NCBI GenBank assembly: GCA_037176905.1
Contig: JBBBWG010012557.1
Span: 18,112 to 82,111 of the forward strand
From: Azolla pinnata
Lineage: Eukaryota; Streptophyta; Polypodiopsida; Salviniales; Salviniaceae
Reading direction: 5' to 3'
Length of the DNA: 64,000 bases
The notes beneath the pieces were generated by a model. That model ran no database searches, was not told the origin of the DNA, and saw only the letters and a list, made by a program, of their open reading frames with translations. Below are positions 12,201 to 24,216 of this stretch, one piece after another. Position numbers and translations under genes: made by a program. Within the stretch, counting starts at the first letter, position 1, and each line of letters opens with the position of its first letter.

Positions 12201-13990
12201 GGGAATTGTGATAGAGCACTTACAACGGGGCTATAAAAGACGAGGCTATTACTTTAGAACTAAAAGCGACAATGCTATTACCTTGGAACCCAAAGCGACA
12301 AGGCCATTTGGAACTAAAACCAACGAGACTATTATTTTAGAACTAAAAGCGACAAGGCTAGGAACTCTACAAGGCAAGAACAATTTGAGAGCATGAAAAA
12401 AGAGATTAGATTAAATAAACAAGATAGAATTAAACAAAAATAATAATTTGATATTCTTGTGTGTGACGTTAAATCTCTTGGTAAGGATCAATTAGGTTAC
12501 AAGTATTTATATTATGGGTTGAAGTACATGCATTGTACTATTGTTGAAGCTGCTTGATTTACTTGACAATATTCTAAAACACATTATTTTGTATAGAAAA
12601 ATGGTAAGAACTGCCACGGACACACCAACAGCGGACTATGATATGGCACGGATAATGAGGTTATGAGTGGCGAGGCTATTACCTTGGAAATAGAAGTGAC
12701 AAGGCTAGCAACTAAAAAACTAGGACCAACATGAGAGCATGAAGACAAAGATAAGATAAAATAAACAAGATAGAATAAAACAAGAAAAATAAATTGATAT
12801 ATTTGTGAGTGACATCAAATCTCTTGGCAGGGATCAATAAGGTTACAAGTATTTATAGTATGGGTTGAAGTACATGCAGTAAATATTGTAGAAGCTTCTT
12901 GATTTACTTGATAATAGTCCAAGACACATTATTCTCTATAGAAAAATCGTAATAAATGTCACATCCACTACATAAACCACGGACTATGATAGAGCACAAT
13001 GTCGTACTGTACACGGTACACCTCTTCAAAAGCGTAAAAACATGAGGATAGATATCATATCAATAATTTAGTGTTATATGTGCATAGGGGAGGACTTGTA
13101 CCCTATACCTCCACATCATTAATTTCAAAGATTTCCACTACACTAATGTCTCACAAGTAAAATTAGATGCTTTCACATATTTTATTGAAGCCATTCATGT
13201 GCATTTCATATATTAAAAGCATGCATGCATGCCTAGTGTGCATGAGCGTATTCACGACACATGTGTATGCACACATGCACAACTAGCATGCATGCATTGC
13301 ATGCATAGCTTCTCTCTAACTATATAAACAGGGCTAGTTGAAGCCCTGTTCATCAACTTAAGAATTCAGAATATCAACTCATTAATCTAGAAGATCGTCA
13401 TCAACTATCGTCAGGAGCTTGTCGGAAAGATTCTGGAGAATTAATCTATAAACCCTTCTCAATCCATCTTGTTGTTCTCTCTTTGATTCTCTACTTCTCC
13501 TCGTCTAAGACCCCAGTGATTATCATTCGACTCACGCGAAGATCTAGCGTCGTACGGCACAACACAAGTGTACATGTCATAGTGTACATGGACCCCAGTG
13601 GTCATCGCCCGACTCACGCGAAGATCTGGCGCCGTACGGCAGAACGGAAAATGGGGGCTACGAGTGACGAGGCTATTACCTTGGAACTAAAAGTGACAAG
13701 GCTATTACTTTGGAACTTAAAACAAGGAAGCTAAGTACTCTAGAGTTAGGAACAACTTAAGAGCATGTAAAAAAAGATAAGATCAAATAAACAGATAGAA
13801 TAAAAAAAATTAATGTGTCTGTGATTGACGTTAAATCTCTTGGCAAGGATCAATGAGGCTAAAAGTATTTATATTATGCACTAAAGTACATGCATTAGAA
13901 TATTTTGGAAGTTTTTGAAACCTTCTAGAGTTACTTGGCAATATTTCAAGACTAATACTTATAAAGTATACATCAAACACATGTTCATAT
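9256..13990. repeat. Tandem array of a ~345-bp repeat (about 11 copies)
   Basis: Units begin with TGTCACGGACACACC-like sequence near 9256, 9599, 9948, 10235, 10579, 11146, 11486, 11834, 12182, 12612 and 12958. Typical spacing is 340-349 bases. The 10579-11146 interval is longer because a ~112-bp internal segment is duplicated. The 12182-12612 interval is longer because a ~33-bp 'gaggctattaccttggaac' segment is multiplied. The last unit is split by the LTR-like insertion at 13000-13641 and resumes near 13649. Copies are diverged. The TGTCACGG start recalls an LTR end, but no matching internal domain is seen; a satellite is equally possible. Confidence 0.9.
13000..13641 (+). mobile_element. LTR-like insertion within the tandem array
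   Basis: The segment interrupts an array unit. It starts TGTCGTAC and ends GTACGGCA, which are near-inverted termini. It contains TATATAA at 13321-13327, followed at once by a perfect 9-bp stem with a 6-base loop (13327-13335 with 13342-13350). A 51-bp segment is repeated directly at 13509-13559 and 13591-13641; both copies end in GTACGGCA. TATA box, hairpin and TG..CA-type ends suggest a solo LTR or small TRIM-like element. No clear target-site duplication was found. Confidence 0.5.
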
Positions 13991-15170
13991 AAAAATAATT
14001 GTGCATAATGCTTTTTAAAATATATTTACAAGCTCATTCTTGTAAAAAAGAAAATTGCAAATAATGTATATGCATGGGCTAATAATAGTACTAAAAGAAT
14101 ATGGGAAATTTTGAAGCTATTAGTGCAATTGCGTTTGAGTCATCAATATATAATTCAAATGCTTTTGAATATCTAGTTAGAGTTTTAATACTTGTGCTAA
14201 ACAAATTGCGGTATTAAATAATTTCGCTCTACATCTTACCATCTCAAATCCCTCTGCCCTTTTGTAAATTCGTATAGTGGAGCTAGAATTAGGAATAAAT
14301 TTGCAAACATAGTACATGAGTTCCAAAATAAATTCATTTCTACTAATTTCGTAAGCAATTTCTAGTGTTTGATAGTTTAAATCTTTTGTGAGTCCACTCA
14401 TAAGGCGTCCTTGTTACGAGCATGTTAAGTGTAACTTATCAGGAGAATTCACATCATAGAACTCATGGTTAGTGCAAGTTAAACCACATTAAAAAAATGC
14501 ATTAAAATTCAAGATATTTACTAAATATAACTTGTCATGACGTTCAACTTGACCACATGACCTTCAACTTGACAGCTACACATGAAGCGGCCAATTCATG
14601 TCAATAAAGTTGGTATTTAAGGTTTGGCTTTACATTATAAGGGGGTCAATCCCTTTTAATTTAGATGATATTTTTATGATGTTAAGGCTCTACTTCTGTC
14701 ACAAGGCTCTCGTCAATGATCGTAAGAGTCTTTTTCCAAACCAAGGTACAATCTACGTTTACCATCCGTGGTAGTAGGGCAAAATTTATACCTCTTTCTA
14801 ACTCTCTCATCTCTTAATTTTATTTCCTTATTTGTGCTTACGATTAGATCTAGGCTCTTGCAATTATTTCCCACCGTAAACCCCAAGTCCTATACATAAA
14901 CTCATACTTTTTTTATTTAGCAAACAATTGGTTAGCTAACAAGATGATACACATTTTGCACAAATGCTTCACAATATGTTCTTGTAAAGTCATGCTAAAA
15001 TGTTGTACATTATCAACATAAAGAATAACAAAGGAATCCAAAACATCATGAACGAACTATTCCTTAATTTGTATAGGGTTCTCAAGGCTATGGTCAAATT
15101 GAAGCTCATAATTAACCATTTAAAGCATATAAAAAAAGGTTGTTTTCTCCACATCTTATTTAAAAATATG
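13991..15170. other. AT-rich intergenic DNA, no gene seen
   Basis: I find no convincing coding exon, RNA gene or mobile element protein. The short open frames have no recognisable family signature. Confidence 0.6.
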
Positions 15171-15171
15171 T

Positions 15172-15925
15172 ATTTGGTAATAACCTACCCTAAGTTCAAT
15201 TCTTAAAAAATATTGAATGTGTTAGCGAGATTTTGATTCCACCATCAATGAGGGGAGAGGGGACGTCACTATTTAACATTATGTATCTGGCAATATTAAC
15301 CTGCCCTAAGATCAATTCTTAAAAAATATTGAATGTTTTAATGGAGAGGTCCTAATTTTGGCACCAATTAGGGAAGAGAGTGAGGCCTAGAGCAACCCCA
15401 CCCTCACCTAGGATTTCTACAAACAAAGGGTAGACAACGAGAGAAAAAATGAGAGAGAGAGAAACGGAAAGATTAAGGGAAGGAAAGATCGATTCTAATC
15501 TCCCATCTAAGAACAGAAGGGGAGCTTATATCATACAAGATTAGCGTTTCCCCCTTTCACACTCACACAACTATGTCTTAACTAGGATACATTCCTCAAG
15601 TGGATCGCTAATAATTGGTGTATGCGGTAGATATGTTTATTGAAATTAATTATTATATGATTTTGAACCTGTTAATGACGAGATCCTAATTCCACCAACA
15701 ATGAGGGGAGAGGGTGAGGCCTAGAGCGACCTCACCCTCGCCTAGGGTACTTTCTACAAACAAAGGGGAGAGAAATAAATAAATAAAGAGAGGCGACAAG
15801 ATGAAGGGAAAGAAATATTTATTCAGATTTCCCCTCTAGGAACAGATGGGGAGCTTATATCATACAAAACTAGGGTTCCCCATTTTAACACTCATACGAC
15901 CATGTCCCAACTAGGATGCAATCTT
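15172..15925 (+). repeat. Two ~250-bp direct repeats plus ~110-bp partial copies
   Basis: About 15340-15600 and 15665-15915 are diverged copies sharing 'gtgaggcctagagc', 'ctacaaacaaagg' and 'ggggagcttatatcatacaa'. A shorter duplication containing 'caattcttaaaaaatattgaatg' is present near 15195 and 15310. Unknown dispersed repeat; no coding potential. Confidence 0.75.
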
Positions 15926-18310
15926 GAAGCAAACTGTTAATAATTGGTGTATGTGGTAGATATGTTCAATGAAATTACTTATTATATCATTTTGTAATTA
16001 TGAGAACAATATGCAAGTAATATTGTAATTAGTGTTTTTAATTTATTTTCTAATAAGTTTAATATATCTGAAAAAAACTTGTACTAAGGAGTTATATAAC
16101 AAAAGGAGTGGTTTGGCGACAAGTGACTATGTTAGTGTGATCAATTAGACATTTTACCTTTGCACTTAAAAGTTGTTCATTTAATAATTATATCATTTAA
16201 TTTTACATATCCTAATGCTAAATAAATTATTAATGTTTAAGGTAAAGTGTAAACAAAATGTATTTAAATTGTATTGAATCAACTATAACTAGAAGAATGT
16301 AATTGTTCCTAGTCAATGCTTGCACCCTAGTTACCATAAGGGTGACCCATCAAGAACATGTTAAATGGCTTAGAGTTGTTAAGAGAGTTTGGGTTGCTAA
16401 AAGGATGAGTTGCAGCAGATGTTAAAGTGTTGATGACAATAATGTAACAATTAATATTGGCCTAGATCACATAATGTACCTAACACTTAATAAAGTAAGC
16501 AATCAAGTGATAATCGAGAAAGTATGTAGTCGAAACATGTCTCATGATTATGTAATAATAAATTATAATATCCCATTAATTTAATTATTTCATTGCCACA
16601 CTAACTCAGTTTAGGTTGATATAAACTTGCTCAAAGTGGAGATGTACTTTCGCTTGCCATTTAAATCACAATTATTCTTTATTTTACCTCCTTTCGTTTA
16701 TCTCTATATCTCTTATTGTACATCTTAACAGGGGTGAGGTCACCCTACGTTGAGAGGGGCCTTAGCTAACAATAACATAGAGATATAAGGTTTTGAATCA
16801 TGTACTTTATACTACTAATTTACAATATCATTCACTTCACAATCCAAGGTATTTTTATATTATGTGTACAAACTGTACAAAAATTAGTCATTATTCTTAA
16901 AGAGTCATCGTGTACCTAAGTAACACATGGCATGCCTATCAGATAATGTGTTACAAATTATAAACCTTATATTTACAAATGTTTTGTACAAAATGCACAA
17001 AAAAATCCCTATTAGTCGTGCTCTTCTACATTTGAATGTATTATTCGTAGGACCATCTCTATCTTAAGTCAAAGCTTGACCCAAGTAACTTGACCAACTT
17101 CATTTATATCTTTTGCTTAAGCTCCTCTTCTTGTGCAATGGCCAATTCTTTTCCAACCTCATTTTGTTAGGTTAACATTTTGTTAGGCAAACCTCATCAT
17201 CATTTCTTCGTGGCCCCTCAATGGCTACAAGTTTCCTAAAGTCACCAATCATTTTCCTGTGAACAAGGTTAACTTGATTCTTTTGCAGCACCAACATGGC
17301 TTGTGATGAACTTATGCCAATTAGCTTGGAGTCAACAATTTATTTATGAATTGAGCTAAGATATCCTCAACTTCTTTTGCTACCTTATTTGTTAAGGTAG
17401 GCTATTACTGACTTGATCTAAATATATTTGCTAATTCAAATTTGAATTCATAATAAGTTATTAGATATGTTAATCTTCTCAATGGTTTTAACGATTCTTT
17501 GATTATTGATTTGTTGATTTTATTTTCTTCTCCTTTACTGCTAATTGTTTGTACACATTGCTCTTACATCATATATCGATTCAATCAATCAGATAGGTGA
17601 AAGCATGTGTAGATAGATTGAGTTTATAAAAATTGAAAGGCATTTGTTTTCTTCTTGTGCCTTTGAAATGCAAACATACAAAGACATACAATACATGTCA
17701 CAGCAAATGATTTTTCTTATTAATTGAAAATAAAAGCGTTATCTATGTTTTAAGTGTTCTTATATGTGGAACACACACAATTATAAGTATAGAGTACTTA
17801 TGTAAACATAAGTTTCACATTATATAAAACAATTCAGATCATGCAAACACCTTGTACTAACGATACACAAAATTGGCTAAATGTCTTATACTTTGTACTT
17901 CTAATGATTTCTTGGCATTTTCGATGCACAAGATGAGCAAAGTGTAGGCACACCAAAAACTAAAGACAGAACAAGTAAGCAGATCGAACGACCTGATCAT
18001 CAAAACATTTTTCTTGATCGGAAATCTTTCGTCCACGAATCTCAACGATAGAAAAAGGAAAGGTTCACTCATCACATCCGCCCAAAATTTGAGAAGAATG
18101 GCACCATTTTGGAAGTAACATGAAAAGAACATGCCAAAGTCATACTGGTCAAAGAATAATATGCATGACGATCTGCTCGTTGAATCGATGTGCCTCTAAT
18201 GGGGCACAACATAGTGTTAAAAAGCCTGATGTGAAAGCATCCAACGATATGCATATTCATGATGAGAAGCAATAATTGTATTGGAATCGCTTGACACGGT
18301 CTAAGCACTT
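15926..18310. other. AT-rich intergenic DNA, no gene seen
   Basis: No gene, RNA or element was recognised. Short minus-strand open frames at 17857-18308 show no family signature and are probably chance. Confidence 0.55.
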
Positions 18311-18490
18311 ACAAAGAGCTGAATCATCGGACAACCTCTAGCTAGAGCTTGAATCGTCAAACAAGCTCTAGCCGCATGCAAAGAGCTCGAATCATCTGAC
18401 AAGCTCTAGCCACATGCAAAGAGCTTGAACTATCCAACAGGCTCTAGCCACATACAAAGAGCTTCAATCATCCAACAAGCTCTAACCACT
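18311..18490 (+). repeat. ~48-bp minisatellite (about four units)
   Basis: Units share 'caaagagcttgaatcatc' and 'acaagctctagccacatg' with few substitutions. Confidence 0.85.
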
Positions 18491-18677
18491 TCCAAGAAGT
18501 GCAATTCAATTACTTTAAAGGATTTCTTCGCATTACTCAACATGAACTTCGACCGATGGTCCATTGAAATCGGAAAGAAGGATACATGTCAATACATGTC
18601 AATACATGTCACCACCGTAGTGACAATTCATTACTTAATGGAAGCATTTCACCTAAAATTACTCCCCAAACCCCAAG

Positions 18678-18940
18678 TTGTTTCGTGGTACTTGGCAGGT
18701 GCTCCTCTAAACCTTAAAGTTCTTTTATGGCTCTTGTCAAGTGCTCCTCTAAACCCTAAAGTTGTTTCATGGCTCTTGGCAATTGCTCCTCTAAACTCTA
18801 AGTTTGTGTCATGGCTCTCCCTACAGTTGTTTCATGGCTCTTAGCAAATTACTCTTCTTTGGGCAGTGCTTAATCAAGCTGTTTCATGACACCTAGCAAT
18901 TGCTTCTTCAAACCCAAGGCTGTTCCATGGCACTTGGCAA
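18678..18940 (+). repeat. ~51-bp minisatellite (about four to five units)
   Basis: Units share 'gttgtttcatggctcttgg' and 'gctcctctaaaccctaaa'. Because 51 is a multiple of three, an open frame through it encodes a 17-residue repeat (APLNPKVVSWLL-like); I regard this as an artefact of the repeat. Confidence 0.85.
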
Positions 18941-19668
18941 GTCATTTTTTGAAAATGCTGGATTTGAAGGGGCATGTTAATGATAATTATAAGGGTTCCG
19001 ACTGTCATTAAGGTTTGAAAAATATGATGGGTCATTAAGTACAATGTATAGATTGTAGGTTTTGCATGAATTAATGAGGTTTAGGATTAATTATGGCATC
19101 ACAAGTTGGATATAATTAGCTCGCAATACAAAATTTACAGCTTAAGTTCCTTGAAAACAAGTAATCAACAAAGGCAAAACTGATGCAAGAAGAGGGAAAC
19201 ATTCCTCTCTTTTTCAAACAATCAGAGGACTAGATGAGTGAATTGCACATACAAACTACTGGAAGTAGGATTACAATTTGAATTGATTTGCGCCAGAGGG
19301 TTTACCCGGAATTAACTAACAGGATCATCAGATTAGTGATACCATGGGCAGTTGTGCTTGGATTTGACTTAAACCCATCCAGTACCAATTCCACTACTAC
19401 TACAATTATCATCACCGATCTGCAATAATCAGTCTATCATTCAGACAGAATCCGCTAGGATGAAGCTCGAGATCGCCATCTAAAAAGCAGACATTTGCCG
19501 TTCGTTAGAAAAATGACAGGATCTCACTGCTCTACATCAGTCTGATGATGGCGATGGTGATGGAAAATTGTAGAGAAGAAAGTGATTACGGAGATGGGAA
19601 ATTTTTCAAAAAGAAAGACGATCATCATGGCGATGGTGATGGAAGCCTGAGTCCTTGGTCTGTGCCTG

Positions 19669-20145
19669 TCAGAAGAGATTGAAAGGGAAGCCATCGACAG
19701 GATGCATAAGGTACGTGACCGCAAGAGCAACGAACATAAGAGCGTACGCTACTCCGAGATCAATGGCGGAACCTGCAGCACGAGAAGAGAAACAAATCCG
19801 CGCAGAAGCCTTCCAGATTAGGTCAGGGCCCGTCACACAGAGAAGCACAACAGACTTAGACAGTTTAGGATTCGTTGCTTAGGGCTGCGTCGGGAATTTA
19901 GGGTTCCTGGATCTCGAGAAAGATAGGGACTTTCAGCGAGGATCTCTTGCCACGAGTCATCATCAAAAGGGAGATCCGCACAGAACGGAAGAATGTTGTG
20001 TAAAGAAGAGAGAGTTACCATCGCTGGTTGGAGAGGGAGCGGGTGCTTGCGCGTGAACGAGAGAGGCGTGGAGATTCAGAAGGCAGACGAAGAAGGCGAA
20101 CGTCGAGAGGCAGCAGAAAGAAACGAAGCTGGGAGAAGCCGCCAT
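19669..20145 (-). CDS. Arabinogalactan peptide (AG-peptide, GPI-anchored)
   Basis: Two exons, 20145-20019 and 19772-19669, joined by a GT-AG intron, encode 76 residues. Residues 1 to about 32 form a signal peptide. The mature core is about QAPAPSPTSDG, the hallmark of plant AG-peptides, whose prolines are hydroxylated and carry type II arabinogalactan. The remainder (SAIDLGVAYALMFVALAVTYLMHP and tail) matches the C-terminal GPI-anchor signal of the AGP16/20-like group. The intron falls in the SDG codon, joining the two halves without a break. The mature peptide would be only about 10-12 residues, attached to the outer plasma membrane. The Ala-Pro dipeptides, the SDG end and the hydrophobic tail are visible in the sequence; the family function in cell-wall or surface signalling is inferred. 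A short gene like this is easily missed by automatic callers. Confidence 0.93.
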
Positions 20146-20195
20146 AGCTTCGGATTCTTCAAGGAGCGGCAGACAAGATTCCGATCAAAGCCAAC

Positions 20196-20250
20196 AGAAG
20201 AAGAAGAAGAAGAAGAAGAAGAAGGAGAAGGAAGAAGAAGAAGAAAGCCT
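20196..20250 (+). repeat. GAA/GGA microsatellite
   Basis: A purine-rich run of GAA and GGA triplets lies just upstream of the AG-peptide start codon on the opposite strand. Confidence 0.95.
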
Positions 20251-20544
20251 GGCTATGGCGACCTTCTCCTTTCTTCTTCTCCTTCTTCCTTCAGCCGTCG
20301 TTCTTCTCCCACAGATCTGACAGGCCGTTTCTTGCGCAACGAAGAAACAATGGCGTCCTTCCGCCCTTCCTTGGCCTTGTCTGCAGTCGATCGGATCCGT
20401 CTGCGTCGCGCTGTCTTTCCCTTCCTTCCTCTCCGTCGCGCCTGCGTCGTCTGCGAAACCCTAATTTTCCTGCTCTCTGTGTTTTCTGTGCAATTGGATT
20501 CAACGCAAAGCGGTGGTTCACACGCCAAACACACACTTTGCTTG

Positions 20545-20950
20545 TGCCTGTGCCTCTGTGTTCTGTATCTGTATCTGTATCTGTATCNNNNNNNNNNNNN
20601 NNNNNNNNNNNNNNNNNNNNNNNNNNNNNNNNNNNNNNNNNNNNNNNNNNNNNNNNNNNNNNNNNNNNNNNNNNNNNNNNNNNNNNNGCATCTGTTCCAT
20701 GCGTTCTGTATCTGTGTCTGGGTGTTGTGCATCTGTATCTGTATCTGTATCTGTATCTGTATATGTTCCATGCGTTCTGCATCTGTGTCTGGGCGTTGTG
20801 TGTCCGTATTTGTATCTGTATCTGTATCTGTTCCATGTGTTCTGTATCTGTGTCTGGGCGTTGTGTATCTATATCTGTATCTGTGTCTGTGTCTGTGTTT
20901 GTGCCTGTGTGTGTGCGTGTGTCTGTGTTTGTTCCTGTGTCTCTGTTAGC
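20545..20950 (+). repeat. TGTATC/TGTGTC microsatellite with 100-N gap
   Basis: TGTATC hexamers and variants are organised into higher-order units of about 60 bases containing 'tgttccatgcgttctg' and 'tgtgtctgggcgttgtg' (three or more copies between 20690 and 20870). An assembly gap of exactly 100 N lies at 20588-20687, so the true length is unknown. All three frames are open because the hexamer avoids stops; these are not genes. Confidence 0.95.
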
Positions 20951-21054
20951 AAATGGGTCGGGTTCGGCTTGAGAAGAGCTAAACCAAACAAGCCGCAGTT
21001 TGAAGACAGTTCGGTTTGATACACAAAACGTAATAAACGTTTTCAAATGTTTGA

Positions 21055-21850
21055 ATGCTTCGTCACCGGCTCCCGCAGCTTCTTGTCCTCAAACAGCTGC
21101 CAATGGCCATGCAGGATTGTTCAAAGGGTGACAATGACAACGATTGAGAAGAAGAAGAAGAAGAAGAAGAAGAAGACGAAGAAGAAGAAGAAGATGGTGA
21201 TGATGATGACATCGGCGGTGATGTTAAGGACCAAGACCTGTGGTGTGATGAAATAACTGACGATAATATTGAAAAGAAGAAGGATCGTTTGTCCGGATTT
21301 GCGGCATTGATCAAAGTAATTGGAATTGTAACAGTAGGGATAAACATGCTACGAGCACCAACAATCATGATAACAACGATCATAACACCACCGCTACTAA
21401 AGCTAATCACTAATCAGGATCATGGATCTTGGTCCTTAATTAGATGATCCTAATTGGTCCATGATCCATGATTATTTCATCACTAAACCACCCTAATTAA
21501 GACGATCTTGATTGGTCCATGACCCTAAACCACCCTAACTAAGATGATCCTAATTGATCCAGAGATGATTTTGAATATCATAACCACCACTACTAAAGAT
21601 CCATGATCCTGATTAGTGATTAGCTTGGTCCTGATCATGGATCTTGGTCCTTAATTGGATGATCCTGATTTTGAATATTGTAATCAGGACCAATCATGGA
21701 TCATGGACCAATCAAGATCATCTCAATTGGAATTGTAACCGTAATCAGAATAGGTGCAGAAATGTCCGGCGTGGCCATACGACACGACCATTGGCAGCCA
21801 TTTGAGAACAAGAAGTTGCGGGAGCTGGTGACGAAGCATGGCATGCAGAG
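21055..21850. repeat. Nested inverted repeats (possible foldback element)
   Basis: Outer arms of about 56-58 bp (21055-21110 and 21785-21840) are inverted copies with roughly seven mismatches. Inside them, 21400-21430 and 21596-21626 are a perfect 31-bp inverted pair. Segments resembling 'gatcatggatcttggtcc' are also repeated directly at about 21419 and 21633. A GAA microsatellite lies at 21150-21195. The two pairs do not share exactly the same centre. A foldback or MITE-like insertion is possible. The short open frame at 21696-21893 is not recognisable. Confidence 0.75.
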
Positions 21851-21899
21851 CAGGAGCCTCATCGCCCAACAATCGGGTGTTGATTTTTTATGAAAGAGA

Positions 21900-22860
21900 A
21901 GAGTAGGCATTAATTGGTAATTTCTATTTTTCGTAGGTGTTAAAATGTAATCTAAAATTTTGGTAGGCGTTTTTTGGTAATTTTCCCTCTATATATATAT
22001 TTCCCAAGTTCATTCTCTCTTATATAACATGTGATGACATGTGATTCAATCATTATATAATATAGGCCATAGTCATTTTTTCAAATTTTAATCTTTATTT
22101 TCTTTTCCAACTCGGAGATGATTTACCATACACGTTTGATTTAAACATACGCAAATTCAAGCGCGTATGGTATGCGTATGGTTAATTCTATGGAACTTTG
22201 ATATAAGGAATTTTAAGTTTGGTTTGGTTTCCCTTTTTTTATTTGGTTTGGTTTGAGTGGTTTGGTTTAAGAATGAGTTAAATTGGTTCGGTTCGGTTTG
22301 AGAGCGTGCTACCTTTGGTTTGGTTTGGTTTAGATTGTTTATGAATCGCTCAGTTCGGCTCTAAGAGTGCAATTTACTAGGCTTGAGGGGGATCTAGTGT
22401 AAATCGAAGTTTCGATTTTAGTTTTAATCTTTTTTAGTTTAATATCTATATTTATGATAAAAAATATATGTTTTTTGTTTGAGCTTAGAACTGGTCCATT
22501 ACATATGTTCAACGGTATAGGTAAATTTTGTAATTAGTCAATTTTGATATAACAATCTGTATCAATTCTGAACTTTCTTATGTTTTTATGCTCAAAATAG
22601 TGTATTTGAAAGCATCGGGTTGAACTTCTTAATAATTTATTCAATTTGGTTATAATTGTTTGATTAGTTATTCAGTTTAGTTTCTGAACCAATTTGGTTC
22701 GGTTTGCAATTTTTAAGAAACCGTTTGGTTTAATTTATCCTTTTCCCTTACGGTTTGATTTTAAATGGTTCAATTTTAATAGTAAGTTTGGTTTGACTTA
22801 TGTTATTCGAGTTTGGTTTAAGCTTGGTTCAATTTGGTTTCAGCGAAAAAAAAATCCAAG
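21900..22860. other. AT-rich intergenic DNA with TTTGGTT-type degenerate repeat
   Basis: From about 22200 to 22860 'ggtttggttt' phrases recur in diverged form. No gene is recognised. Confidence 0.6.
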
Positions 22861-22889
22861 CAAAACCGAACCGGAGCCAGGCCGATTGC

Positions 22890-23320
22890 TAGCCTATGTG
22901 TCTGTGTCTGTGTTGGTGTCTATGTTTGTGTTTGTATTTGTATATCTCTTCTTGTGTCCATGTCAAAATCAGTATTTGTACTTGTATTTATATTTGTGTC
23001 TCTCTCTGTGCCTGTGCTTGTATCTCTATTTGTATCTGTATTTGTGTTCGTGTTTGTGTTTGTGTTCGTGTCTGTCTCTATATATATGTGTGTGTGTGTG
23101 TGTCTCTGTATCTGCGTTTGTGTGTCTATGATTGTGTTTGACTCTCAATCTGTGTATGTCTTTGTGTTTGTAGCTGTATCTATTTCTGTGTTTATGTATT
23201 TCAAGGTCTGTATTTGTTTCTATTCCTATTATTGTGTTTCTATCGATGCTTGCATCTGTATCAGTGTTTATATCTGTATTTGTGTCTGTGTCTACGCCTG
23301 CGTCTGCATCTGTGTTGTGC
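22890..23320 (+). repeat. TGTGTC/TGTATT microsatellite
   Basis: Long irregular stretch of hexamers of the TGTRTY type, related to the 20545-20950 tract. Several overlapping frames are open only because of the repeat. Confidence 0.9.
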
Positions 23321-23784
23321 CGACATTTCCGACTTCGACGGCGATTCGATCTCTATTTGTCAAATTGTCTCTACTTTGATCACGATTGCAGTCGTGTTTC
23401 TAGTCTGCGCTTGCATCTGTTTGTTCTACATGCTACGACTGCTACTTTGCCGATCTTTAAAACCTTGTTATGCCCATATCTACATCCATCCATCCATCGA
23501 CCCACTGACTTCCGCAGATCGGTTGAATGCCTGCCTCATTCAACTTGAAGCAGAGTTAGGGTTTTGAGGTCATATGAGTACACATCACGTTTGCGTTTCG
23601 ACGAGAAGAGCCAACAACAAAACCATGTGTTGGTTCTTGCGAATCGGACTTTTGAACAGGACCAAGGATGCAAATGGATGCATTCGAAGAGAAGTCGGGA
23701 GCTCGTGTGATCGATTCAATTCCAACGAGGAATGGCTTTACATAAAACCCTAAAAACCCTAATGCATGTAACGGTCGATCTCGC

Positions 23785-24169
23785 GGATCATCAAAAAAGT
23801 CGAGTACAAATGGATCCAGTGATCCCAATTCAAGTTCAGACAATTTCATGAGCACACAAGATTTGCTAGTAGACAAGTCAATCACATTGAAACCTTACAT
23901 TGACTGAAATATACACAGGGAATTAGCAGAGCTGACCTTGCAACTGCCATAGGATGTCATGCAAACACTGCTTGCGCAACCGATCGTGGGCTGTTATTTA
24001 GTCTACTAAGATTCCTGTGACGGGAAACGCACTGGAAGTTCCAGCGAAGTTTTTGATGATCTCGCAATCTCACAGATCATCAAAAATTGGAAGTACAAAT
24101 GGATCCACTTCAAGTTCAGAGAATTTCATGAGGGCAAGTCAAGCACATTAAAATCTTACATTGAATGAA

Positions 24170-24216
<47 letters not shown>

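Noticed and set aside
12181-13734. Short frames with repeated 'ITLELKATR' residues
   Set aside because: They translate the internal 33-bp amplification of the tandem array; other units have stops in the same frame.
9256-13990. CRISPR-like array
   Set aside because: The repeats are 345 bp, diverged and contiguous without unique spacers, in plant nuclear DNA.
18425-18844. 139-codon frame with a 17-residue repeat
   Set aside because: The 51-bp minisatellite length is a multiple of three, so an open frame is expected by chance; no start context or homologue is apparent.
20253-21046. Long frames on both strands across the TGTATC tract
   Set aside because: They run through the microsatellite and 100 N; the hexamer simply lacks stop codons.
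21696-21893. Peptide-coding frame with KKLRELVTKHG
   Set aside because: It lies in an arm of the inverted repeat; the other arm encodes a similar sequence on the opposite strand, so the similarity reflects the palindrome and no known domain was recognised.
22694-23567. Overlapping Val/Cys/Leu-rich open frames
   Set aside because: Three frames are open at once over TGTGTC/TGTATT repeats, which indicates repeat and not coding sequence.
23556-23885. 109-codon minus-strand frame
   Set aside because: No family signature, and it overlaps the decayed duplicate of the ceramidase tail.
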